From Methanobacterium sp. (GTDB lineage Archaea > Methanobacteriota > Methanobacteria > Methanobacteriales > Methanobacteriaceae), in assembly GCA_003158115.1 (NCBI GenBank), contig PMGM01000080.1:1-10146 (forward strand): 10,146 nt of DNA. Direction: 5' to 3'. Both the position numbers and the translations under genes were made by a program. Each line of letters begins with the position of its first letter. The first letter of the stretch is position 1. Below are positions 1-6,269 of this stretch, in pieces. The notes beneath the pieces were generated by a model, which was not told the origin of the DNA, ran no database searches, and worked only from the letters and a program-made list of their open reading frames with translations.

Positions 1-690
1 TTATCTTATAGTAATTGATTTAATACTTTTTTAAAGTATTAATATTCTATAATATGTTCATTAGGTTAGAAATATGAATATATGTTCCACGAAACAAAAA
101 GGGCAGGATATTTACCATTTAATGTTTAATTATTGTATCACAAAAATGCCATTAATTAATCAATTTTAATATTGTCTTTCATTTGTTTGGATTATAGAAA
201 AAGGAGTAAATTATATTCTTTTAAACCCCAAATTCTTTTTTAAACTACCTTTTTTTGATTTGGATATATCCATGTAAATTTTTATAGAGATAGAAACTTC
301 CTATCAACTTTAAATTTAGTATACAATTTTTAACAGACATATATTAACTAATTTTTTTTAAAAATATCCTGAATCCATGTATGGTAATTTCAAATGGTAA
401 TCATCAGAAATATACTATTTTACAAATTATTCAAGTATAATAAAATTTATTTTATTTCTTATCAAGTTAACTTGAATATTTTAATATATAATGTTTACCA
501 TTTAAAAAGGTTTAAAATCCATTTTTTAAGAAGAGAATCAATTTAAATAATTTTTATAACAATGCATAAAATTTAGATGATTACAATAGTCAAAAAAAGG
601 CTATCCATTCAAAAAAAAAATGATTAGATTCCATCCAAAATAAAATTCAAATATTTATCCTAATAATATGAAAAAATTAATTATAAACAA
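1..690. other. AT-rich gene-free spacer
   Basis: No convincing gene is visible in these 690 bases. The stretch is very AT-rich, with frequent stops in all frames. It does contain a perfect 10-bp inverted repeat with a 3-base loop near its left end (20-42), and several copies of a TTTACCATT motif in both orientations (111-119, 381-387 partial, 392-400, 494-502). A 20-codon minus-strand ORF around 200-275 lacks a ribosome binding site and was not accepted. A gene that starts beyond the left edge could have its control region here. Confidence 0.6.
20..42. repeat. Perfect 10-bp inverted repeat (hairpin)
   Basis: TTAATACTTT at 20-29 is followed by the loop TTT and its exact reverse complement AAAGTATTAA at 33-42. 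It could form a 10-bp, AT-rich stem in RNA or act as a protein-binding dyad. No adjacent gene is visible inside the window, so its role, for example terminator or operator of a gene to the left, cannot be decided. Confidence 0.55.
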
Positions 691-1096
691 TTAAAAGCCA
701 GATGGTGCTTGTTGAAGAACAAATTAATTCCCATAGAGATCTTCAATTATTGCCTGGGTTCCATAAGGTAATTCATTTGGTTCTCTTAATATTTTTACAC
801 CCTTTTCCGTAGCTGATCAACAGTTTTTACACAGTTATCAACTTTAAATATGAGTGTTGGGCTTTTACCTATCTGATCCATCAATTCTTCTGCTTTTTCT
901 TCGCCTAAAACTCTAGAATCCGGAACTTGTAATAATATCTCAGTGTCTCTTCCAGTCTTAGGTACTACATTAGAAAATGTATAGGACCCATTGTTGCATC
1001 TGTTACTATTTCAAAACCCAATTTTTCAGTATAAAACTTTATTGCATCGTCTAGATCCCTGACAATTAAAGGTATAATTTAAAGTCTCTCAATCAT
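691..1096 (-). pseudogene. VOC (glyoxalase/bleomycin-resistance fold) family pseudogene
   Basis: Read from ATG at 1096, preceded by a good GGAGTG ribosome binding site, the sequence gives MIERL, stop, then IIPLIVRDLDDAIKFYTEKLGFEIV, the classic N-terminal strand-helix-strand of a vicinal-oxygen-chelate domain. A one-base loss near 984 moves the frame to FSNVVPKTGRDTEILLQVP and onward. A second near 813-820 moves it to ATEKGVKILREPNELPYGTQ, ending EDLYGN, stop, FVLQQAPSGF. Besides the two frameshifts there are two in-frame TAA codons (1079-1081 and 724-726). Restoring one base at each shift gives 408 bases, or 135 residues, the usual size of a single-domain VOC protein. The metal-bound substrate of such proteins varies and cannot be named here. 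The gene is almost certainly dead: the early stop alone would remove the protein. Confidence 0.88.
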
Positions 1097-1441
1097 GAAT
1101 ACACACTCCACATCTTATTACTGTTTAATAAATTTATTATTATATTAAAATTTGAATTATATTAGTATCTTGGTAGTTCTTTTATCATAAAAAATTTTTG
1201 ATGTAATTTGAAATAAAGATTATTCTAGAATAGAAAAAATCGTCTAGATAGATATATTCCCTGATTTAATTATTTAAAATGATTGTTAAGCATATAATCT
1301 GATAAATTTAATGGTCTAGGATACTATTATTAAAAAGAGTTAGTTATCTGTTTTATTCGATTCCAAGTACTTAAAATAGGAAATTTTATGAAATTATAAT
1401 TGTGAATTTATAAAAAAATTTAAAAAAAGAATAATATTAAG
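1097..1441. other. AT-rich spacer between VOC pseudogene and histone
   Basis: No gene is visible. The left end carries the ribosome binding site of the VOC pseudogene (GGAGTG on the minus strand, around 1103-1108). The right end carries the two oligo-T tracts that probably terminate the histone transcript. A short palindrome ATTCTAGAAT lies near 1222-1231. Nothing else stands out. Confidence 0.6.
1412..1428 (-). terminator. Oligo-T terminator of the histone gene
   Basis: On the minus strand, 14-30 bases past the histone stop codon, there are two runs of seven T (complement of A at 1412-1418 and 1422-1428) separated by AAA. Archaeal RNA polymerase terminates at T-rich stretches without needing a hairpin, so this is the likely 3' end of the histone transcript. 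Confidence 0.6.
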
Positions 1442-1651
1442 CTAGTCTATTTCTTTGACAGCCAGCTCAATATCCGATGCATTAACGGTTTTTCTTCCAG
1501 CGTGTTTAGCAAGTTTTACTGCTTGTCTAGATACAGTTTCTGCCCATTCTTCAAGAACTTTATCTAGAGCAACTTCTGCGTCTTCACTAACTCTCTGTCC
1601 ACCAGCATTTTTTATTATTCTTCCTATTGGAGCTATTGGTATTTCACCCAT
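1442..1651 (-). CDS. Archaeal histone (HMf family)
   Basis: This 69-residue protein is an archaeal histone of the HMf type. It forms dimers that wrap DNA and can stack into longer hypernucleosome fibres. The whole chain is one histone fold opening with MGEIPIAPIGRIIKNAG. Key residues seen by alignment to HMfA are the DNA-contacting arginines R11 and R20, the K54-T55 loop, and H50 and D60 at the dimer-dimer interface. G17, where a small residue favours stacking, is also kept. The start at 1651 was chosen over an ATG four codons upstream because it gives the family length and has GGTGAT just ahead. A TATA box lies about 40 bases upstream and an oligo-T terminator follows, so it is probably a single-gene transcript. 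Unusual points are a tryptophan at position 36, where HMfA has methionine, and an acidic C-terminus (KEID). Confidence 0.96.
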   Translation of the reverse strand: MGEIPIAPIGRIIKNAGGQRVSEDAEVALDKVLEEWAETVSRQAVKLAKHAGRKTVNASDIELAVKEID

Positions 1652-1685
1652 ATTAATCACCATATCATATATTAATACTACATTT

Positions 1686-1693
1686 CATATAAA
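1686..1693 (-). promoter_or_regulatory. TATA box of the histone gene
   Basis: On the minus strand TTTATATG lies centred about 39 bases before the histone ATG, with purine/A-rich bases (AGGTAAA) just upstream as a possible BRE. At the usual archaeal spacing of about 25 bases, transcription would start near 1665, giving a short leader of roughly 14 bases that contains the GGTGAT ribosome binding site. Confidence 0.55.
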
Positions 1694-1968
1694 TTTACCT
1701 AATCATAGGTGTCTTTTTAGGATATTGGCTAATTTTTGATCCTTGAAATACTATTAAAGGCAAAATTATTTGAAGGGGATATTTAATACTATTGATAAAA
1801 TTTAAATTCAATTATTAGAAAAATTTATTTAATTTCATTTAAAAATACCATCAAACATTTTAAAAAATTTAAAACTAAACTGTTTAAAATTATGATATCT
1901 AATATAGAAAATATTAAATCACTAAAATCAATTTAAACAGATATTAATTACAAAATTAGAATATTATA

Positions 1969-1986
1969 GTTTAAATCAATTTAAAC
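1969..1986. promoter_or_regulatory. 18-bp dyad GTTTAAAT-CA-ATTTAAAC, possible operator
   Basis: The two 8-base arms are exact reverse complements around CA. A degenerate version whose right arm is intact lies 48 bases to the left (right arm at 1931-1938), inside a 15-base direct repeat. Paired dyads with a spacing of about five helical turns resemble a regulator binding region. The site is far upstream of the histone and downstream of the 37-codon ORF, so the regulated gene is unclear. Confidence 0.4.
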
Positions 1987-2084
1987 ATTCTAAATCCGTT
2001 TATTTATCATTATAACGTTTAAATCCGTGCCATTTTATTGTTTAACATGTTTTTGTTTATCAGATTAAATCCAATGTTTTCATA

Positions 2085-2198
2085 TTATTTATTTTTCTTT
2101 AATAATTCTTTAATTTCAGATTTCATCTCGTTCATTGTTATTTCCATGTTAATTATCCTATTTTTCAGCATCTTTTCTACTGTTTCAATACCTCTCAT
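2085..2198 (-). CDS. Possible 37-residue coiled-coil miniprotein
   Basis: ATG at 2198 opens a 37-codon frame that ends in TAA at 2085. Its composition is that of a real soluble helix: rich in E, K and N, with hydrophobic residues (V7, M10/L11, I15, M18, M22, M25, I29, L32/L33) spaced three to four apart, as in a coiled coil or amphipathic helix, and a basic tail ELLKKNK. No function is recognisable. No Shine-Dalgarno site precedes the ATG, and a TGA sits two codons upstream in frame, so it could be a remnant of a longer gene rather than a gene. The hydrophobic 66-codon frame on the opposite strand is best explained as its antisense shadow. Existence as a gene is uncertain. Confidence 0.3.
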   Translation of the reverse strand: MRGIETVEKMLKNRIINMEITMNEMKSEIKELLKKNK

Positions 2199-2321
2199 GA
2201 ATCAGAAAGATAATGTTGCTGTTAGAACAAGTTATTAAGAAAAATAAACCATCGATAGAATAGATTATTGTATTCAAGCTTTAGAATTATTAAATTTGGA
2301 TTTATTAAGTATTAATTTAGT

Positions 2322-2432
2322 TTATTTTTTTATTTTAGTTTTTTCATCACACTCAGGACATTCTAGCTCTTCATTTGGATCGTATAACATCCCACAATAC
2401 AAACATTTAAACTCAATTTTAGTTTCATACAT
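2322..2432 (-). CDS. Small rubredoxin-like zinc-knuckle protein (36 aa)
   Basis: A 36-residue protein starts MYETKIEFKCLYCGMLYDP and carries two CxxC pairs: C10/C13 in CLYCG, and C25/C28 in CPEC. The first knuckle with the following Y-D-P strongly resembles the N-terminal metal knuckle of rubredoxin and of rubrerythrin rubredoxin domains, and four cysteines can bind one Zn or Fe. The chain is shorter than a rubredoxin (about 50 residues), so a structural zinc ribbon is more likely than electron transfer; that is inference. The tail is lysine-rich (KTKIKK). GGGGGAT lies about 7 bases before the ATG and a TATA box about 45 bases before it, both supporting real expression. No operon partner is visible. 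Confidence 0.75.
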   Translation of the reverse strand: MYETKIEFKCLYCGMLYDPNEELECPECDEKTKIKK

Positions 2433-2471
2433 AATATAATCCCCCAATATTGATATTAATACTTTGTTTAA

Positions 2472-2484
2472 GTATATAATATAA
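2472..2484 (-). promoter_or_regulatory. TATA box of the zinc-knuckle gene
   Basis: On the minus strand TTATATTATATAC is centred about 46 bases ahead of the ATG at 2432. At normal archaeal spacing transcription would begin near 2452, giving a leader of about 20 bases that includes the G-rich ribosome binding site at 2441-2445. Confidence 0.45.
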
Positions 2485-2850
2485 TTTATCTCTTAACATA
2501 GCTTAAAGTTTTCTATTTCCCTTATATTTTGAGTATATTTATATAATAATAGAAAATTATTTAATAATAAAAAATTTATTAACAAATTATTCTCAGAAAT
2601 TGAATTACCATTGATTTCAGTATAACATCCCTATTTCAACCATAAAATGAATCTTTAATTTTCAGGTTTTAATATCAAATCAAACTTATTGAGATAATTA
2701 AACACGTTATTTTAAGTATTTTGTTAATAATCTCTCTAATTTATATATTTTACCTGAAATGTATACTAATTAAATTTAATAATTTATATTTACTGTATTT
2801 GTTAATCTAAATTATTTAGTTGTATATAGTATACATATATGATTATATAG

Positions 2851-2876
2851 TGTCTTGACTAATGTTAGGTTAGACA
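2851..2876. promoter_or_regulatory. 26-bp dyad upstream of the response-regulator gene
   Basis: TGTCT (2851-2855) pairs with AGACA (2872-2876), and CTAA (2859-2862) with TTAG (2865-2868), both around the same centre at 2863/2864. In all, 18 of 26 bases are symmetric. It directly follows TATA-like sequence at 2821-2850, so it would overlap the predicted transcription start of the REC-MetOD1 gene. It may be a binding site for a dimeric regulator, possibly the gene's own product; that link is inference. Confidence 0.45.
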
Positions 2877-2916
2877 GTGAATCGATATAATGGATATTTT
2901 GATGGGGGTTTGTATT

Positions 2917-3787
2917 ATGACTCGAAATAAAATTCTTGTTGTTGAAGATGATTTCATAACAGCTATGGAAATTAGACGTTTATTAGAATCATATGGATAT
3001 TATTGTTACTCTGCCAGTTCTAGTGATGATGCTTTTGAACAAGCAGTTGAAATAAAACCAGATCTGATTTTAATGGATGTAAAGATAAGAGGGAAGGATG
3101 ATGGTATAAAAACCACCAAGAGGATAAAGAAATGATTGATGTGCCCGTTATATATCTTACAGCCCATACCGACCATGATTTAATGGAATCCATTAAATTA
3201 ACAAGACCTGCTGCTTGTATCCTCAAACCATTCGAAACTAACGAATTGATAAGCAATATTGAAATTGCATTATATAGCCATGGTACAGATTTAAACCGGG
3301 AAAAGGGAATGTTAAACAATAGTATCTTCTTTTATACCATGATTGGAAACCTTTTAGCCACCAAAATGGATTTAAATGGAAAAAATAGTTTTTTAACTGA
3401 ATTCTCTAGAAATTTTGAAGAAAAATTGAAAACATCATTCATGAAAGAAGCAGGAAAATTAAAAACAAAAACTGAAAATAGAGATCTATGTATTTATATC
3501 AGTTGTTTGTCTCATCTGCTCTCAAATTTAGGATTCATTAATAATCGTATGTCTAATGATTCTAAAGGATATATGATTATAAATAATTGCCCTTGGAAAA
3601 CCGATAAATATACTAAAGAGATATTTTGCAGTGTTTGTAAGACAATTACCAAATTAACATTTTCTTGGATGGATATTGAAGGACATATAAGCTTGAAAAT
3701 AGTTTCTTAACCAATAACTGTTTCTGTAGGTTTAGATTTGAATTAGAATCAACATCACCCGATGAACATCCACTAGAGGCACTATAG
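2917..3787 (+). pseudogene. REC-MetOD1 response regulator, split by two frameshifts
   Basis: The first segment is a receiver domain: acidic pocket E10-D11-D12 in ILVVEDD and phospho-acceptor D54 in LILMDV. It runs into a TGA at 3133-3135. One frame over, the domain continues as MIDVPVIYLTAH and ILKPF, supplying the conserved Thr and Lys. The output half contains NNCPW and FCSVC and resembles the methanogen output domain MetOD1, a presumed cysteine-dependent sensing or output module. A second shift near 3691-3698 sends the frame into TAA at 3708-3710, whereas the neighbouring frame continues NNCFCRFRFELESTS to TAG at 3785-3787. Restoring one base at each shift gives 290 residues. The start at 2917 was chosen because GGGGG precedes it; 2890 has no such site. 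All catalytic receiver residues survive, so decay is recent or the break is tolerated. No partner histidine kinase lies in the window. Confidence 0.82.
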
Positions 3788-3906
3788 AAAAATATCTCAG
3801 CATATAATGATTAAATCAAAATTTTTAATAGGATAACAGATTTATTTCTAAATTTTTAATCCGTTATTCCGTTTATAACAATTAAAAGCATTTTGGAGGG
3901 ATTTAA

Positions 3907-4284
3907 ATGGATGATATGATGGTAAAATATTTTAATGGAGTGGAATTTGGGAAACTACAACAGTTTGGAGTAATGGGAATACATCCTGTTTTTAACAGAA
4001 AATCAGGTATATTTGAAATTAAAAGAAACACTGATACAAAATTTGCTTAAAATCACAGAGTTGAATGATTCCGGAGCAGTTCCACAACTTAAAGTAATGA
4101 AAAATGCAGAACTTCCCGTTTTAATTTTAGATGTTGAGGAGTTGATGGGCGCAAAACAAATAGAATAGTTAATACAAGTATTCTGCTCAGTGAAAAATTT
4201 GAAACCATTATCCCTGTAAGCGGTGTAGAACAGGGAAGATAGTCATATACCTCAAAAAAATTCAATCCTTTGCTATTTATGTAA
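3907..4284 (+). pseudogene. ARPP-1 domain protein, decayed remnant
   Basis: A strong GGAGGG site at 3895-3900 precedes ATG 3907. The first frame reads MDDMMVKYFNGVEFG, then LQQFGVMGIHPVF, and stops at TAA after 48 codons. A shift near 4015-4022 recovers LKETLIQNLLKITELNDSGAVPQ, then [13 protein letters not shown] lost A near 4158-4160 shifts again to [10 protein letters not shown] and [11 protein letters not shown], followed by TAG (4240-4242) where the family has W, then SYTSKKFNP before a final stop at 4282-4284. The order of motifs (EFGxLQQFG, GAKQNRxxNTSIL, IPVSxVEQGRW) matches the ARPP-1 domain family, whose function is not well known to me. The usual LDGEEL is LDVEEL here, and the C-terminal half of the domain is missing. 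It is clearly dead. Confidence 0.78.
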
Positions 4285-4363
4285 TAAAATAGTCTATTAT
4301 TGTCTTTAAAAATTGTAAATACGCTTTAAATTATTATTTCTGGATATATAGAATTTTATATTT

Positions 4364-4375
4364 AAAAAAGAAAAA
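4364..4375 (-). terminator. Oligo-T terminator after the secreted-protein gene
   Basis: On the minus strand, about 26 bases past the stop codon at 4401, lies TTTTTCTTTTTT (complement of 4364-4375). Such T-rich runs end transcription in archaea. It probably closes a single-gene transcript. Confidence 0.55.
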
Positions 4376-4400
4376 TAGATAGAGATTTTATTATCCCTAT

Positions 4401-5210
4401 TTAGTCGTAGTTTGTTGTACCGACTTTAGTTAAATTTTGATAGTACTGATCAACAGCAGATTCTCCGCTGGCCTTATGACTATTCAATTCACCTGCATTG
4501 TAAAGATTTTGTAGTTCTGTTGCATGTGATACCTCATATGTCCAGTAAGGACTGTTTATGTATGGGAATATCAAACCATAAACCATAAGTACATATGCGG
4601 GAATTATTCCATACGTCTTTGTCATTATCTGGAAATAGAGTGGGAATCCACAACCAGGATCTATGAGTGGGCTGTCAGATCTAACAGTTCCATGCCACAC
4701 AACTGGTAGTGGTCCTGTTTGACCATGTTCTTTTGCAAGAGTTTCAACATGATTCATCATTGAAGTGTAGTTATTGTAAACCACTCCGTCAGACATGTAT
4801 TTATATCTGTCATCAGGAACACCAAACAAAGCAACTTTAAATGAATCTAGGAAGTTTGTCTGGAGTAGACTTTTAGAACCTCCTCCCTGGGTGTCAATAT
4901 ATGCCACTTCGATAATATACACACCATTCACACCATTTGAACTGGTGGTATTCATAGGTTGTTCAAAACTTCTATAGTTTGAACTTCCAGCAAAATGCAG
5001 AACAACAGCACAAGGAGATCCCCTCTCCTGTGCATATTGTGCTAATAGTTCAGGATGAACATTTCCAGGATACATATCTGGATTTAATATTTTAACAAAG
5101 GCTAATCTTCCTAATGGCATTATTGGACCATCTGAAACTGTTACATATGTATAACCTACAACTATGGCTATAAGTGACAATGCAACCACTGCCCATACTT
5201 TTTTACTCAT
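4401..5210 (-). CDS. Membrane-anchored or secreted protein of unknown function (269 aa)
   Basis: I do not recognise this family. Residues 5-25 form a hydrophobic helix after SKK, so the protein is exported or N-terminally anchored with the rest outside the cell. The remaining chain is rich in Y, N, S, T and G, as expected for an archaeal surface protein, with N-glycosylation sequons such as NTT (87), NYT (147) and NLT (259). Two cysteines only, C67 in GSPCAVVLHF and C187 in DPGCGFPLYF, could form a disulfide. A WHGT motif (172-175) precedes the second. A hydrophobic stretch at about 196-218 could be a second membrane segment or a buried core. The start at 5210 has GGTGA close upstream and was preferred to the ATG four codons earlier. 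It stands alone between spacers with its own terminator. Intact, with no sign of decay. Confidence 0.85.
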   Translation of the reverse strand: MSKKVWAVVALSLIAIVVGYTYVTVSDGPIMPLGRLAFVKILNPDMYPGNVHPELLAQYAQERGSPCAVVLHFAGSSNYRSFEQPMNTTSSNGVNGVYIIEVAYIDTQGGGSKSLLQTNFLDSFKVALFGVPDDRYKYMSDGVVYNNYTSMMNHVETLAKEHGQTGPLPVVWHGTVRSDSPLIDPGCGFPLYFQIMTKTYGIIPAYVLMVYGLIFPYINSPYWTYEVSHATELQNLYNAGELNSHKASGESAVDQYYQNLTKVGTTNYD

Positions 5211-5536
5211 AATTTTCACCAATAATTAATGATATATTCTTTTTTTTCTAAATTTTGTTTGAAATTAATATAATTCTATAATCCATTTTTTTTAATAAAA
5301 ATTTGAAATTAAAGTTCACTCTTGAAAATCCATTTTTTTTTATTTAATTTCTATAAAATCAGAAATTTATAACAAACTTTAATAATTTTCGTTTTATTAT
5401 TTTACTAAGTCTTAATATATTAAATATCTATTCCCGAATTACACCCAAATTATAAAAAATTTCTATGTGTCAAAAATTTGTTGAATATTTACACAACAGA
5501 AACCAATCCTATAATATTAATTAGAAAATGTTTAAT
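5211..5536. other. AT-rich spacer with a degenerate duplication
   Basis: No gene is seen in this 326-base stretch. On the minus strand, AATATATC near 5241-5248 could be the TATA box of the secreted-protein gene. Most of the left part is an imperfect tandem duplication described separately. The right part (about 5345-5536) is plain AT-rich DNA between the MBL hydrolase 3' end and the secreted-protein promoter, with no clear oligo-T terminator for the hydrolase cluster. Confidence 0.55.
5258..5346. repeat. Imperfect tandem duplication of a 44-47 base unit
   Basis: Two units each begin with TTTGAAATTAA (5258-5268 and 5302-5312) and later carry AATCCATTTTTTTT (5280-5293 and 5327-5340). The segments between these shared blocks have diverged. 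The two copies lie upstream of the secreted-protein gene. This is either an old duplication or a pair of related control sites. Confidence 0.5.
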
Positions 5537-6202
5537 TTAATTATCTAATTCTGTTAAGAATGTTTCTAATTTACTATTGGCCGCGGATGTTATTGCTTGT
5601 CCGTGTCCCGTTAAGATCAGATCTATATCTAAATTTTTTAACTTTTCAATTGATTTTTTGTACTCCCCGGGTTCATGAAGAACTCTAGGACCTTCAATTT
5701 TATTGTTTGAATACATTTAATTGTCTCCAACAAATAAAACCTTATTATTAGGATTATATAGGCAGATACTCCCAGATGTATGTCCTGGTGTGTGTATTAC
5801 TTGATAATCACCTATTTTATCCCCATCTTCCAGGAGTATATCGGCTTTAACTGGCCGACTCCGATAGATAATCTTCATGAACGTATCAACAGGTATCATA
5901 AACAAAGAACCATGTTGAGTTTTTTCTCCTGAAATATAATCTGCATCTGCACTGTGAATTGCTACCTTTGCACCCGAAATTTCCTTGAGTTTATCTAGAC
6001 TTCCTGTGTGGTCAAAGTGATGATGTGTTACAACTATGGTTTTTATATCATGCGGATCACGGTTTAACTCATTTTTAATATAATCTATGATTTCACCTGA
6101 TTTACCGGGCATTCCTGTATCAACCAGTAATATTTCCTTGTTAGATACTATGTAACTATTTGAAACCCCACTAAACTGATGTATACCCTTTGTAACTTCC
6201 AT
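5537..6202 (-). pseudogene. Metallo-beta-lactamase-fold hydrolase interrupted by an in-frame TAA
   Basis: Read from ATG 6202 (GAGTGAT just upstream; a longer frame would overlap the regulator gene), the protein shows the MBL fold in order: LLVDTG (25-30), the metal motif THHHFDH with H60, H62, D64 and H65, then HTPGHTSG with H141, and VGDN with D160. Codon 162 is TAA (5717-5719). Without any frameshift, reading continues MYSNNKIEGPRVLHEPGEYK and LILTGHG, with H200, to a natural stop at 5537-5539, giving 221 residues. One nonsense codon therefore separates the last metal ligand from the rest. It is immediately followed by ATG (TAAATG), so a 59-residue tail could be re-initiated. Substrate unknown: the fold covers glyoxalase II, lactonases and other thioester or phosphoester hydrolases. 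It is the last gene of the nitroreductase-regulator cluster. Confidence 0.82.
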
Positions 6203-6269
6203 AATATCACTCTGTAATTTATATTTTTGATCCTTATTTTCTAAACTCTTTAATCCTATTAAATTATAT

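Larger units (their letters stand above)
1652..2084. other. AT-rich spacer upstream of the histone gene
   Basis: No gene is visible in this 433-base stretch. Its right side, about 200-370 bases upstream of the histone start, is rich in GTTTAAA/TTTAAAC heptamers (1882-1888, 1932-1938, 1969-1975, 1980-1986, 2017-2023). It also holds a 15-base direct repeat (1925-1939 and 1973-1987) and two copies of TAAATCCGT (1991-1999 and 2020-2028). These suggest protein-binding sites, but TTTAAA is common in such AT-rich DNA, so only the perfect dyad at 1969-1986 is singled out. Confidence 0.55.
2433..2916. other. Spacer between the zinc-knuckle and response-regulator genes
   Basis: The genes on either side are divergent, so both promoters should lie here. 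The left part has the zinc-knuckle TATA box. The right part has a run of TATA-like sequence (2821-2850) followed by a 26-base dyad (2851-2876). An 8-base inverted repeat TTTCAGGT/ACCTGAAA (2660-2667 and 2752-2759) is too far apart to mean much. No further gene is seen in the roughly 300 bases between. Confidence 0.55.

Noticed and set aside
206..275. 20-codon minus-strand ORF MDISKSKKGSLKKNLGFKRI
   Set aside because: Basic and start-like, but has no ribosome binding site and is too short to separate from chance in AT-rich DNA.
1455..1739. 94-codon plus-strand ORF over the histone
   Set aside because: It is antisense to the clear histone gene and has no family features.
2038..2238. Hydrophobic 66-codon plus-strand ORF resembling a membrane peptide
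   Set aside because: No ribosome binding site, and its Phe/Ile/Ser richness is explained as antisense of Lys/Glu codons in the minus-strand 37-codon frame.
3020..3319. 99-codon minus-strand ORF over the response regulator
   Set aside because: Overlaps the receiver domain, whose motifs are unmistakable on the plus strand.
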